A stretch of DNA of 64,000 nucleotides from Leifsonia psychrotolerans (GTDB lineage Bacteria; Actinomycetota; Actinomycetes; Actinomycetales; Microbacteriaceae): positions 2,604,001-2,668,000 of the forward strand of contig NZ_JACCFM010000001.1 of assembly GCF_013410665.1 (NCBI RefSeq), given 5' to 3'. The number at the start of each line of letters is the position of its first letter. Within the stretch, counting starts at the first letter, position 1. A program made the position numbers and the translations under genes. Below are positions 8,123-17,278 of the stretch, in pieces. The notes beneath the pieces were generated by a model that worked only from the letters and a program-made list of their open reading frames with translations, was not told the origin of the DNA and ran no database searches.

Positions 8123-9522
8123 CAGCGGTCCCGGTCTGATCTGAAACGGCGCACATTGATGATCATGAAGGGCAGCACCAGCACCAGCAGCAGGATGGAG
8201 AGCGCGGATCCGAGCCCCTGGTCGTTACCGCCGCCGAACGATACCGTCCACATCTGCACGGCGATCACCGTCGCAGCCGGCAGCGATGACGGCGGTGGAA
8301 TGACATAAACCAGGTCGAAGATCTTCAGCACGTTCACGATGAGAGTCACAAAGACGACGATCAACACCGGCGAGAGCAGAGGCGCGGTGATGCGTCGGAA
8401 GACCTGCCACTCGTTGGCACCGTCCATGCGGGCGGCCTCCTGCAGGGAACGATCCATCGCCGAGAGGCCGGATGCGATCATCACCATCGCGAAACCGGCC
8501 CAGATCCAGATGTAGCTGAGGATCACGACGGCGGTGACGAGTGTCGGCCCGAGCCAGGACACCCCGGCGTACGGCGCGCTGAAATTGGAGGCCGGCAGTG
8601 TCACCGACACCGCCCCGGCCGGCAGCTTCGCCAGCACATAGCTGCCGTCGTCGGCCGTGCGCGTCGTGCCGACGATCGTGCCCGCCGAGTTGACGGCGTT
8701 AACCTCGATGCCCGGCAAGCCCTTCTTGCCGTCGCCGAGAGCACCCGCTGTTCCGCCGCCGCCCCTGACGAAGTCGAGCCAGACGGTTCCGGCGATCGCG
8801 TCGGCGGCGGGCTGGGGGGCTGCGACAGCGACTGTTGCATTGCCCGGAAGCGACTTCGGGGTGACACCGATCAACGGAAAATCTTGCATGGAGCCCGGAC
8901 TGACCGGGTTGGCGGCCAGCACCGCGCCATCCGTGGTCGTCAGCCCGGTGTTCTCGCGCGGCCGGGCGTTCGGGTAGACCGAACCGCCGCCCACGGCGTT
9001 GTGGATGCCCACCAGTGTGGCGTTCACCAGGCCAAGATTGGGGTTCTCTTGAAATGTGGTGCGAAAGATCACGCCGGCCGCGACCATCGAGATCGCCATG
9101 GGCATGAACACGATCAGCTTGAAGGCGGTCCCCCATTTGATGCGGTCCATCAGCACCGCGAAGATGAGCCCAATGATCGTGACGCTCACCGGAACCACCA
9201 GCACCCAGATGACGTTGTTCCGGATGGAGATAAAGGTGGCCGGGTCGGTGAACATCGTCACGTAGTTGCCCAGGCCGAGAAAATTCGTGCCTGCCGCGTC
9301 ATACAGTGAACGCCAGACCGAGTAGACCACCGGGTACGCGACGAGCACACCGAGCAGCAGGAGGGCCGGCGCCAGGAAGGCGGCCGCGATCAGGGCGCGA
9401 TGGCGGCCAGCCGCCACCGGATGCCGGGAGGATGGTGTCCCGGATCCGGTGGGTCGAGTCGCTTCCGTAGCAGTACCGGCACCGCCGGACCGGTCGGCGG
9501 CGCCGGCGAGTGAGCGTGTCAT
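8122..9522 (-). CDS. Sugar ABC importer permease, MalF type, with extracytoplasmic Ig-like insert
   Basis: At 466 residues this is about 150 longer than usual CUT1 MalF-type permeases. Helix 1 lies near residues 43-68, helix 2 near 104-125 and helix 3 near 132-155. Then comes an insert of about 160 residues (157-322) before helix 4. Inside the insert, residues about 242-312 read like a Cna-B/SpaA-type beta-sandwich (AGTVWLDFVRGG, then DDGSYVLAKLPAGAVSVTLP). The EAA loop EAARMDGANEWQVFRRITAP is intact near 362-381, so the permease should work. The insert sits at the position of the P2 loop of E. coli MalF, which contacts the binding protein. A GC-rich hairpin (9530-9544) overlaps its ribosome binding site GGGGGAGGGG. 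Confidence 0.92.
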   Translation of the reverse strand: MTRSLAGAADRSGGAGTATEATRPTGSGTPSSRHPVAAGRHRALIAAAFLAPALLLLGVLVAYPVVYSVWRSLYDAAGTNFLGLGNYVTMFTDPATFISIRNNVIWVLVVPVSVTIIGLIFAVLMDRIKWGTAFKLIVFMPMAISMVAAGVIFRTTFQENPNLGLVNATLVGIHNAVGGGSVYPNARPRENTGLTTTDGAVLAANPVSPGSMQDFPLIGVTPKSLPGNATVAVAAPQPAADAIAGTVWLDFVRGGGGTAGALGDGKKGLPGIEVNAVNSAGTIVGTTRTADDGSYVLAKLPAGAVSVTLPASNFSAPYAGVSWLGPTLVTAVVILSYIWIWAGFAMVMIASGLSAMDRSLQEAARMDGANEWQVFRRITAPLLSPVLIVVFVTLIVNVLKIFDLVYVIPPPSSLPAATVIAVQMWTVSFGGGNDQGLGSALSILLLVLVLPFMIINVRRFRSDRDR

Positions 9523-9529
9523 TGTTCGC

Positions 9530-9544
9530 CCCTCCCCCGGAGGG
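9530..9544 (-). promoter_or_regulatory. Small hairpin over the ribosome binding site of the MalF-type gene
   Basis: CCCTCC (9530-9535) pairs with GGAGGG (9539-9544) around a 3-nt loop. On the minus strand the 3' arm lies in the Shine-Dalgarno region of the MalF-type start at 9522, immediately after the binding-protein stop at 9545. It could lower permease expression relative to the binding protein, the usual stoichiometry in such operons. The stem is short, so this is tentative. Confidence 0.4.
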
Positions 9545-10867
9545 TCAGTTGCCCCAGGCTGCGGCCGCGGCTGCTTCCAGTTTCTGTTGGGTTCCCGCGA
9601 TGTCCGTCGGGCTGTTGAAGAAGTCGATCAGAATCTGCCATTCGCCGGCGCCCGGGGTGCCGCCGAATGCGCTCGGTGCCTGGTCTGACATGTCGAAACG
9701 GAAGGTCTTGGCGTCAACGAGGGCCTGGGCGATCTGCTTGCTCGTCGCATCCGGGTAGGCCGCCATGTCGACCTTCTTGTTGGGCGACGTGAAGCCGCCG
9801 GCCTTCACCCAGATGGTTGCCGCTTCGGGTGTGGCCAGATAGCTCATGAGCGCTGCTGCACCCTTGTTGTCTTTCAGCTGGGCTGCGACGTTGCCGCCGC
9901 CCACCACCGATGTCGGGGAGTCGTTGATCGAGGGGAAATCGTAGAACTTCGCCGTCTTGCCGACGACCGACTTGGTGTCGCTCGCGATGTTGCTGGCCAC
10001 GAAATCGCCCTCGTAAACGGTACCGGCGGCTGGCGGATCGCCGAACACGGCGATGACAGAATCTCCGAAGGTGCGCTGCGCAGTGCCGGGCTGCACCACA
10101 GTCGCGTTCGACCAGAGTGTGGCCAAGTCGGTCAGGGCCGTGGTGACGGAGGCGTCCGTCCACGGAATCGAGTGGGTGCTGAGCTTGTCGTACATGGCCG
10201 GCCCGGCGGTGCGGAGGTAGACGTTCTCGAACCAGTCGGTCAGCGGCCAACCCGCATCCGCACCGATGGAGAGTCCGTAGACCCCGGAATTGGCGACCAC
10301 TCCGAGCTGCGTGAGGAAGTCATCCCAGGTCTTGGGCACCGTTGCACCGGCGTCGTCGTACACAGTCGTGTTGTACCAGACGGTCGATTTGTTGGCGCCC
10401 TTGAACCAGACGCCGTACATCTTTCCGTCCGAGGTACCGAGGTCGATCCAGTCTTGCGAGTAGTCGGCCTTTACTGTGGCTTGGGTTGCCGAATCGAGCG
10501 GGATGAGGCTGCCGGCCTTCGCCAGCGAGTTCAACAATCCCGGCTGCGGGATGACCGCGACATCCGGTGGATCGCCGCCCTCAATCTTTGTGTTCAGAGT
10601 CGTGGCGACGTTGCTGCCGTAGCTCGTGTAGTTGACCTGCGCCCCGGTGTCGGCGGTGAATTGGGCCAGAACCTTTTCAAAATTCGTCTGCTCGGTGCCC
10701 GACCAGTCGGCGGCCACGTTGAGAGTGACGCCCTTCAGGTCGGCGGATGGGCTCGTCGGGCTCGCACTGGTCGTGCTCGCCCCACTGGAGCAGGCCGACA
10801 GCACGACGGCGATCGATCCCGCAATGGCCAGTGGTGCGAGGTAACGGCGTTGCCGCATGGTGTTCAT
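9545..10867 (-). CDS. Sugar ABC importer substrate-binding lipoprotein
   Basis: The 440-residue protein has a lipoprotein signal peptide with lipobox LSAC and the acylated Cys at residue 26. The mature part is a family-1 solute-binding fold: DPPDVAVIPQPGLL near residue 100, the DGKMYGVWFKGANKSTVWYN hinge segment and later KGAAALMSYLATPEAATIW. The closest recognisable group is alpha-glucoside-type binding proteins. It is the first gene of a three-gene minus-strand operon with the two permeases. High-affinity capture of an oligosaccharide outside the membrane is its role; the exact sugar cannot be read from sequence. Confidence 0.93.
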   Translation of the reverse strand: MNTMRQRRYLAPLAIAGSIAVVLSACSSGASTTSASPTSPSADLKGVTLNVAADWSGTEQTNFEKVLAQFTADTGAQVNYTSYGSNVATTLNTKIEGGDPPDVAVIPQPGLLNSLAKAGSLIPLDSATQATVKADYSQDWIDLGTSDGKMYGVWFKGANKSTVWYNTTVYDDAGATVPKTWDDFLTQLGVVANSGVYGLSIGADAGWPLTDWFENVYLRTAGPAMYDKLSTHSIPWTDASVTTALTDLATLWSNATVVQPGTAQRTFGDSVIAVFGDPPAAGTVYEGDFVASNIASDTKSVVGKTAKFYDFPSINDSPTSVVGGGNVAAQLKDNKGAAALMSYLATPEAATIWVKAGGFTSPNKKVDMAAYPDATSKQIAQALVDAKTFRFDMSDQAPSAFGGTPGAGEWQILIDFFNSPTDIAGTQQKLEAAAAAAWGN

Positions 10868-11040
10868 CTGTGCTCCTCATTGAGTCAGGAACAGCCCACT
10901 GCGTGGGACCGAATCCACAGGGCACGGTACGCCTCGACCCTCACACCGACAACGGCGCAGCAGCCCGGTCTCGGAGTTGTTATCGAACCGTTGCCCTGCA
11001 GGGCCCCGACGACCCGGAGGCGCGCCGGCTCGCCCCGCGG
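10868..11040. other. Intergenic: upstream region of the sugar ABC operon
   Basis: About 170 bp separate the binding-protein start (10867) from the stop of the YqaJ-type gene (11041). GAGGAGCAC-type purines just upstream of the binding-protein ATG supply a ribosome site. I see no convincing symmetric operator or tRNA here; the promoter must lie in this interval, but no near-consensus -35/-10 pair stands out. Confidence 0.4.
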
Positions 11041-11715
11041 TTACGGCTGCCGATTCTGCCGAGCCTGATGATCGAGAATGTCGATCAGGTCGTTCGCAAA
11101 GCCCACCAGGATCGCAATCTGGTCTTCGTCACGCTCGATCCATCGGCATTCCGGCACCGCACTGACCGGCACGAAGTTCTCGTGCTGCTCCCAGACCAGC
11201 AGAGTGCGCTCGGCGCCCAGCACATATTGTTGCCACCACACCTGTCGCAGATAGGAACGCGGGATGCTGCGCCACGGCTTGCTCGTGGTCTTGATCTCGG
11301 CGAGCTCAAGATTGCCGCTCTGTGTCAACAGCACACCATCGGGGGTGGCCAAGTGCCGCACGTGATGTTCAGCGCGAAACAGCGCAGTGCTCGGCTCGAT
11401 GCCGTAGTTGTTCTGCACCCAGGCGGCGATCTCCGGCTCACGCGCCCGACCATGGTCGGTGTAACTGTTGCCGCTGAAACTGGTGCCGTGCATTTTGTCG
11501 TAGGCCGCGTTCTGCACCGATTTGGGGGTGGCGAGCTTGGCGACATCCGTGGCGGTAATGCCCTGGTTACGGGCGCGCAGCCAGGCGACCCGGTCGGTCG
11601 AATCGGCGACGATGCGCTGCACGTGTGAGGGAATTTGGGGCCGACGTGCGGGGTTCGCCGCCTCATCGAAGAGCGGGAACAAGGTGTCGGTCACTCCTCT
11701 ATTCTCTCCCGTCAT
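11041..11715 (-). CDS. YqaJ-type (phage recombinase-like) nuclease domain protein
   Basis: The protein has about 224 residues if ATG 11715 is used. The core matches the YqaJ/lambda-exonuclease superfamily: RVAWLRARNQGITATDVAKLA at the start of the domain, then GRAREPEIAAWV, the acidic segment TPDGVLL, ELAEIKTTSKPW (the E-x-K catalytic strand) and YLRQVWWQQYVLGAE. These are PD-(D/E)XK nuclease features. No phage genes, RecT or terminase are nearby, so this is the stand-alone actinobacterial form of unknown use, possibly DNA repair. The start is unclear: a GTG at 11694 directly abuts an AGGAG, and an ATG at 11757 is also in frame. Confidence 0.82.
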   Translation of the reverse strand: MTGENRGVTDTLFPLFDEAANPARRPQIPSHVQRIVADSTDRVAWLRARNQGITATDVAKLATPKSVQNAAYDKMHGTSFSGNSYTDHGRAREPEIAAWVQNNYGIEPSTALFRAEHHVRHLATPDGVLLTQSGNLELAEIKTTSKPWRSIPRSYLRQVWWQQYVLGAERTLLVWEQHENFVPVSAVPECRWIERDEDQIAILVGFANDLIDILDHQARQNRQP

Positions 11716-11823
11716 CGGCGCGGAAGCTGCCAGGAAGCACTCAGTTCGCCTCGTCATGCGTGACGACGATCAGGTGAGGCCCGGTCGCGCCCGCCCCACG
11801 TCGCTGAGGCCACTCAGGGCCGG

Positions 11824-11839
11824 TTCATGGCCTATTCAT
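11824..11839 (+). promoter_or_regulatory. Direct-repeat response-regulator site and leaderless promoter
   Basis: TTCAT occurs at 11824-11828 and again at 11835-11839, exactly 11 bp apart, one helical turn, as in OmpR/PhoB-family tandem sites. It sits 25 bp before the response-regulator start. A GATACT (11852-11857) resembling a -10 box lies 6 bp before the ATG at 11864, and there is no Shine-Dalgarno sequence, so the transcript may be leaderless. Autoregulation is inferred. Confidence 0.5.
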
Positions 11840-11863
11840 AGAAAGCGCACGGATACTGGGCAA

Positions 11864-12613
11864 ATGAGTACTCGCGTGAACGACCGTCCCGCGCAGGGGC
11901 CGCGCCTCAGCAAGGCCGACGGAAGCCAGATTCGCGTTCTCGTCGTCGACGATGAACCGACCCTGGCCGACCTGCTGGCCATGGCCTTGCGCTATGAAGG
12001 CTGGGACGTACGCACGGCCGGCGACGGCCATAAAGCGCTGTCGATCGCTCGAGAGTTTCGTCCGGATGCGATCGTTCTCGACATCATGTTGCCCGACATC
12101 GACGGCTTGCAGGTGCTGCAACGGGTACGGGCCGATGGCAACGAGACTCCGGTGCTCTTTCTCACCGCGAAGGATTCGCTCGACGACCGCATCGCCGGTC
12201 TCACGGCGGGCGGCGACGACTATGTCACCAAGCCGTTCAGCCTCGAAGAAGTGGTGGCTCGCCTGCGCGGGCTCATCCGTCGCTCCACGCTCTCGGTGGC
12301 CGACACGAACGACCCGCTGATTCAGGTCGGCGACCTCACACTCGACGAGGACAGCTATGAGGTGTTCCGGGCCGGAGAGCCGATCGAACTCACCGCCACC
12401 GAGTTCGAGCTGCTGCGTTTTCTCATGCGCAACCCCCGTCGAGTGCTGAGCAAAGCGCAGATTCTCGACCGGGTCTGGAGCTACGACTTCGGCGGCCGCT
12501 CCTCGGTCGTGGAGATCTATATCTCCTACCTGCGCAAGAAGATCGATGCCGGGCGCGCCCCGATGATTCACACCGTGCGCGGCGCCGGCTACATGCTCAA
12601 AGCCGTCACCTGA
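11864..12613 (+). CDS. OmpR/PhoB-family response regulator
   Basis: The 249-residue protein has a receiver domain (about 23-135) followed by a winged-helix DNA-binding domain (about 152-249). The phosphoacceptor is Asp73 in IVLDIMLPDIDG; acidic residues lie in VVDDEP, and the switch Thr/Lys are in LFLTAKDS and YVTKPF. The DNA-binding part shows LTATEFELLRFLMRNPRRVL and the recognition helix region SSVVEIYISYLRKK. ATG 11864 was chosen because the receiver starts about 20 residues later; the longer frame has no supporting signals. It shares a base with the histidine kinase start (TGATG), so the pair is one operon. Stimulus unknown. Confidence 0.95.
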   Translation: MSTRVNDRPAQGPRLSKADGSQIRVLVVDDEPTLADLLAMALRYEGWDVRTAGDGHKALSIAREFRPDAIVLDIMLPDIDGLQVLQRVRADGNETPVLFLTAKDSLDDRIAGLTAGGDDYVTKPFSLEEVVARLRGLIRRSTLSVADTNDPLIQVGDLTLDEDSYEVFRAGEPIELTATEFELLRFLMRNPRRVLSKAQILDRVWSYDFGGRSSVVEIYISYLRKKIDAGRAPMIHTVRGAGYMLKAVT

Positions 12614-14226
12614 TGCCGAAGACCGACAAATCGATGCCCGAGACGGATGCCGCCGCTGCCCGGCCGCTGGCTCCCCCACCGCCGCCGCCCGACGACACCG
12701 CCGACGAAGCGGCACCGGAAGAAGCGGTGCCTTTTGTCTCCGCGCCGCGGAACCACCGACCGTGGACCCTGCGCCGACGCCTGGTTCTCACCGTCGTCGC
12801 CCTGCTCGCGCTCGTCAGCGTCATCATCGGTGTGGTCAGCGTCACCATTTTGCGCGCGTCTCTGCAGGACGAACTCGATGCCCAGCTCGCCTCGGCCGTC
12901 TCCCGGTCGCTCATCGTTTTGGAAGGCGGGACTGGTCGACCTGGAATCCTCTCCCTCGCAGCGCCGTCGGCCACCGATATCTTGAACGGCCCCGCTCAAC
13001 AGCCCGGCACGCTCGCGTTGGTCTTCGACGGCGCAACCATCACAGCCGGTTACACTGACGACAGCGGTGTCGTGCAACCGTTGGGCACCCAACAGGTGCA
13101 GCTTCTCGTCGACGGCGCCAGCGCGGGCCGCGCGGTGACCATCGACCTTGGTGGCGCCGTCGGGAGCTATCGGGTGGTCACAGCATCCACCCGCACCGGC
13201 GTGGCCTACCTGATCGGTCTTCCCTTGCGCAACGTGAACAGCACGGCAGCGAACCTCGGTCTCATCATCGCTCTGGTTTCACTCGCCGGCGTGCTGGTGG
13301 TGGCCTTGCTCGCCACCTGGATCGTGCGCCTGGCGCTGCGCCCGCTGCAGCGCGTCACCGAGACGGCGGTGCGAGTCTCCGAGTTGCCGCTGGATCGCGG
13401 CGAGGTCACCCTCGTCGATCGTGTGCCCGTGGCCGATACCGATCCACGTACCGAAGTCGGTCGTGTCGGTTCCGCCCTCAACCGCATGCTCGATCACGTC
13501 GACCTCGCCCTCGAAACTCGTCAGGCCAGCGAGCACAAGGTGCGTCAGTTCGTCTCGGATGCCAGCCATGAGTTGCGCACACCCCTCGCGTCGATCCGTG
13601 GCTATGCAGAGCTCACCCGACGAAGCGGCGAGCAGCTCCCCCCGGACATCCAGCACGCGCTCAGTCGCATTGAGTCAGAATCGGTGCGCATGACGGGCCT
13701 GGTCGAAGATCTTCTGCTGCTGGCCCGGCTCGACGAGGGCCGCGAGTTGGAGATGCAACCGGTCGATCTGACGATGCTTCTTGTCGACGCCGTCAGCGAT
13801 GCCCACGCCGCCGGGCCAGACCATCAGTGGGATCTCGACCTTCCCGACGAACCCATCGAATGCCTCGGCGATGCGCATCGCTTGCACCAGGTCATCGCAA
13901 ACCTGCTCACCAACGCTCGAACCCACACGCCCGCCGGAACCACGGTGACGGCCGCACTGTCGACGGAGGGCGACCGCGCACTCGTCACGGTCACCGACGA
14001 CGGGCCGGGCATCCCGACCGAGCTGCAGGGAACCCTGTTCGAGCGATTCGCCCGGGGCGACAGCTCACGTTTTCGCGGCACGGGCAGCACCGGACTCGGG
14101 TTGGCGATCGCGCAGGCTGTCATCGGTGCGCACCACGGCGACCTCTCGGTCGAAAGCAGGCCGGGACACACCTGCTTTACGGTGTCGGTGCCGCGCGCCC
14201 GAGATGACGCGGGATCGCTTAGGTGA
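12613..14226 (+). CDS. Membrane sensor histidine kinase
   Basis: The 537-residue kinase has a Pro/acidic-rich cytoplasmic N-terminus (1-50), membrane helix 1 (about 57-80), an extracytoplasmic sensor of about 130 residues, helix 2 (about 214-237), a HAMP domain, the dimerisation box with His319 in SDASHELRTPLAS, and the ATPase domain with N box (QVIANLLTNARTHTP), G1 (VTDDGPGIP), F box (FERFARG) and G2 (GSTGLGLAIAQ). It phosphorylates the regulator encoded just upstream. The last 8 bp overlap the end of the convergent metzincin gene, an uncommonly tight arrangement with no room for a terminator. Signal unknown. Confidence 0.95.
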   Translation: MPKTDKSMPETDAAAARPLAPPPPPPDDTADEAAPEEAVPFVSAPRNHRPWTLRRRLVLTVVALLALVSVIIGVVSVTILRASLQDELDAQLASAVSRSLIVLEGGTGRPGILSLAAPSATDILNGPAQQPGTLALVFDGATITAGYTDDSGVVQPLGTQQVQLLVDGASAGRAVTIDLGGAVGSYRVVTASTRTGVAYLIGLPLRNVNSTAANLGLIIALVSLAGVLVVALLATWIVRLALRPLQRVTETAVRVSELPLDRGEVTLVDRVPVADTDPRTEVGRVGSALNRMLDHVDLALETRQASEHKVRQFVSDASHELRTPLASIRGYAELTRRSGEQLPPDIQHALSRIESESVRMTGLVEDLLLLARLDEGRELEMQPVDLTMLLVDAVSDAHAAGPDHQWDLDLPDEPIECLGDAHRLHQVIANLLTNARTHTPAGTTVTAALSTEGDRALVTVTDDGPGIPTELQGTLFERFARGDSSRFRGTGSTGLGLAIAQAVIGAHHGDLSVESRPGHTCFTVSVPRARDDAGSLR

Positions 14227-17083
14227 CGATTGCCCTCGTGGCGAGCGAGACGCGGGTCAGCGCGGGATAGCCGACCTTCGAGCCGGTGACCATGACGGTG
14301 ACGACCTTGCCCCTATCCGCGGCGACAGGCCGGTAGGTCTGGCCGGTCGCACCGACGACGGCGATTCCGCCGACCACCCACTGATAGCTGAGTGCTACCG
14401 GCGCCGGCACCCACGCTCCGGGCACAGCAGTAAGGAGGGCGTTGACCTTCGCCGTTCCGGCGATTTTCGGCACGACGCTGGTCAGCGCCAGCGAGACGCC
14501 AGCGGTCGCGTCCGACGTCCGAGCAACCGTCGCAAAGCCTGCTTGTGCACCCGTCACTCTGACCGTGATGCGCTGCCCGGCGAAGGCCATCGTGACAGAA
14601 AGCTTCGAGGTCGTCGCCTTCGCGATGGGCGCACCGTCAGCGAACCACTGGTATTTCAGCTTCATGCCGGTCGACCATTGTCCGGGCACCGCAGTGATGA
14701 CGCTCCCGGTCTGCGCTGAGCCGGTGATCTGAGGAATGGGCGCCTTCGTCACCATCCCGGTGGCCCGTGAGGTTACCGCTTTCAGCGGCGCACTCGGGGT
14801 CACGCGCACGCTGATGCGTTTGCCGGCCTGAGGGGCCAGCAACGTCCACGTTGGCCCTGTCGCGCCGGGAATTGCGATTCCCTTCGAGAGCCACTGGTAG
14901 GTCAGGTCGCCCAACCCGAAACCCGTCACAGTCGCCTGCAGCGTCGATCCGAGCGCCGGCTCACCACTGACGGCGACCTTCAGCACCCGGTCCGCGCCGG
15001 AATAGAGCCCGGCCGTGACCTCCAGCGTGAACACCGCGTCAGCGGCAGCTGAGAATTGGCCCGTCGCGAGATCGGATTTCGTCGCACCCTCGATCCGCTC
15101 GCCATTCAGAAACCATTGGTAGCTGTATCGGTAGGGAGCCCCACTATAGGCCGCCCGGTCGGGCCATTCGAGCACCGATGCAGCCGAGGGAGCGAATGAA
15201 TACGTCGTGGTACCGATCGTGACCTTCGTTGTCGGTGCCGACCTGAAGGTGCCAGTCTCGTAGCCCGGTTGTGTGCCGGTCACATCGACGGTGAGCACCA
15301 TGTCCAATTGCAGCGGGGTGAGCGTGAAGGTCGAAGCCGTTGCCCCCTTGATCTGCCAGCCGTCCGCATACCACCGGTACCAGAAGTTCGTACCGTCTGC
15401 CCACCCTGCGGTCGTGGCCTCGAGCGTCGATCCGACCGCCGTCACCCCGGCAATTACCGGTGCCACACCGGCGACAATCGCAACCGGCCGAGACGTCGCC
15501 GTTGCAGAGATGTAGTCGGGTCGCGATCCGGTCACGGTGACCGACATCGCCGCATTGAGGTGTGCGGAGGTCAGCGTGTAACGCGATGCCGTCGCGCCTG
15601 CGAGAGGCACACCGTTCGACGACCATTGGTAGGTGAACGTTTGCGCAGACCAGGCACCGGGCACGGCCGTGAGAACTGACCCCGGCGTCAGCGTGCCGCT
15701 GATCGTCGGGGGCGACGACCCGACCTCTGTGGGAACCATCGGTTTCCGGGAGAGCGTGACCGTCAGAGTGGCTAGGCCCCCGACGATGGAATCGACCGTG
15801 ACTAACACACCGCGGGTGCGGGTCGTGGCTGTTTGGCCCGGCTCAAAGTGTTGGCTTCGTGTGCCCCTGATCGAGGGATCAACCTTGGTCATGAGTTCCG
15901 TGTCGTCCGGATTGCGTGTCGCGAGCATGCGCACCCCGGGGGCAGCACCGTAGCTGACCATGTTTCCCCGGCCAAACTGTGTGGGCGCGTCCCGACCCGT
16001 GCCGTCGCGATATTCGAAAAGATAGACATCCGAACTGATCGGATCAGTGACAGCGAGAACGCGGGTTCCGTCGGAGTCGGAGGTGAGCGACGAGAGTGCC
16101 ACGGTCTGACTGCTGGTCGCCTGTGTGGCTCCGATCGCGATCTGCTGAATTGCCGCTGCTGGCATGACCCCCAGCCGGATGCTATTCAATGATGTCAGTG
16201 CCGGCGGCAGCAAGTTGTCGGGGTTGGCCACCGCTGACATAAAGCCCATCACATCGACGTAGTCGCCGTATTCCTCGATGTAACAGCCGTTCGACAGCAC
16301 CGTGCTCCACGGGCTGGCGTGGGGCGCCCGCGTTCCTTCAAAATAGGGCTCACCCGATGGCGAGTTTGGGCACACGTGAGTGGTTGCGTGGCCCAAGCCG
16401 AGATTGTGACCGATTTCGTGGATCAAGACATTCTGGGTACGGAGACGATCCTGAACCCAGAGGAAGCCACCGTTACTGGGGCGCGCAATCCCATCCCCCG
16501 TACCGAACGAGCCCTCACCGGACGAGCCACAGGTTTCGGGTACAAGCAGCAGAAGGTGGCGAGCCGTCAGCTTGTAGCCGTCCGCCGTTTGTCCGAATTT
16601 TGCTCTCGCCTCCTGCGCCAAGCTTTGGACGGCGTCACACTTGAACTGACTGCTATAGCTCAACACAGCAGGGTTCATACTGATCGAGGAGATTGCCCCC
16701 GCGGTCTCGACGTTCCAGTAGCCCGATGCCGTGCCGATCAGCGCCTCGATCTTGGCTGGAGTGAGATTCAAGGGGCCGGCGTTACCCTGTGGTCTGACGA
16801 TGGCCACGTCGACGATGTGTTCGCTCGATCCCGGCAGCGCTTCAGGCAGAGCGAGCAGCCGGGCGGCAGGCACGGGGGCTCGTTCTTCTGAAGGATGATC
16901 GACCGGCTCCAACGTTTCCGGGTCGAGCATGTCGGTTTCCGGAACGGCGGCCTCGTGCACGTCACTGCGCACCACGGGAGTAGCGTCCATCCCCCAGGCC
17001 GAGCCGACCGGGCTCAGCAGTGTTGAGCACAGCGCCGCGGCTGCAACCCACGCCAGGCCTTTTGATATCGCACGAAAGCGCAT
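14219..17083 (-). CDS. Secreted metzincin metalloprotease with C-terminal Ig-like repeats
   Basis: The 954-residue protein starts with a signal peptide (cleavage near SAWGMDA, about residue 30). A pro-region runs to about 85. The catalytic domain contains HEIGHNLGLGH (residues 222-232), the HExxHxxGxxH zinc site of metzincins, followed by DVMGFM, the Met-turn. Cys150, Cys185, Cys238 and a Cys in SNGCYIEEY could form disulphides. From about residue 460 there are six Ig-like repeats, each with a YQW- or YRW-type core (TYQWSSNG, WYRWYADG, SYQWFLNG, TYQWLSKG, KYQWFADG, SYQWVVGG). The repeats probably bind polymer or the cell surface. No sorting tail is visible, so the protein should be released. 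Substrate unknown. Confidence 0.92.
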   Translation of the reverse strand: MRFRAISKGLAWVAAAALCSTLLSPVGSAWGMDATPVVRSDVHEAAVPETDMLDPETLEPVDHPSEERAPVPAARLLALPEALPGSSEHIVDVAIVRPQGNAGPLNLTPAKIEALIGTASGYWNVETAGAISSISMNPAVLSYSSQFKCDAVQSLAQEARAKFGQTADGYKLTARHLLLLVPETCGSSGEGSFGTGDGIARPSNGGFLWVQDRLRTQNVLIHEIGHNLGLGHATTHVCPNSPSGEPYFEGTRAPHASPWSTVLSNGCYIEEYGDYVDVMGFMSAVANPDNLLPPALTSLNSIRLGVMPAAAIQQIAIGATQATSSQTVALSSLTSDSDGTRVLAVTDPISSDVYLFEYRDGTGRDAPTQFGRGNMVSYGAAPGVRMLATRNPDDTELMTKVDPSIRGTRSQHFEPGQTATTRTRGVLVTVDSIVGGLATLTVTLSRKPMVPTEVGSSPPTISGTLTPGSVLTAVPGAWSAQTFTYQWSSNGVPLAGATASRYTLTSAHLNAAMSVTVTGSRPDYISATATSRPVAIVAGVAPVIAGVTAVGSTLEATTAGWADGTNFWYRWYADGWQIKGATASTFTLTPLQLDMVLTVDVTGTQPGYETGTFRSAPTTKVTIGTTTYSFAPSAASVLEWPDRAAYSGAPYRYSYQWFLNGERIEGATKSDLATGQFSAAADAVFTLEVTAGLYSGADRVLKVAVSGEPALGSTLQATVTGFGLGDLTYQWLSKGIAIPGATGPTWTLLAPQAGKRISVRVTPSAPLKAVTSRATGMVTKAPIPQITGSAQTGSVITAVPGQWSTGMKLKYQWFADGAPIAKATTSKLSVTMAFAGQRITVRVTGAQAGFATVARTSDATAGVSLALTSVVPKIAGTAKVNALLTAVPGAWVPAPVALSYQWVVGGIAVVGATGQTYRPVAADRGKVVTVMVTGSKVGYPALTRVSLATRAIVT

Positions 17084-17278
17084 TGAGTCCTCTTCATCAC
17101 CCGAGCGGCTGCACGCCTCACCGTTGTCGGTGAAGCCAGCGCCGCATGAAGCGGGTTCGCTCAGCCGTGCGGAGGAATGGACTGTGCTCCGGGGCTCAAG
17201 CGAACGAACTTCGAGTTCAGGCTCGAATGCTCGTCGTGCGCGGGGAAATCCTATCAGATCAACGAAACGTCGCGTCTA
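17084..17278. other. Intergenic: upstream region of the metzincin gene
   Basis: About 195 bp between two minus-strand genes. No gene, tRNA or strong hairpin was recognised. The promoter of the protease gene should be here. A 14-mer CCGGGGCTCAAGCG in this interval also occurs near 5195, which may be chance. Confidence 0.35.

Noticed and set aside
11041..11715. Prophage remnant suggested by the YqaJ-type domain
   Set aside because: No integrase, terminase, capsid or RecT genes and no att-like repeats are present around it; stand-alone YqaJ proteins occur in actinobacterial chromosomes.
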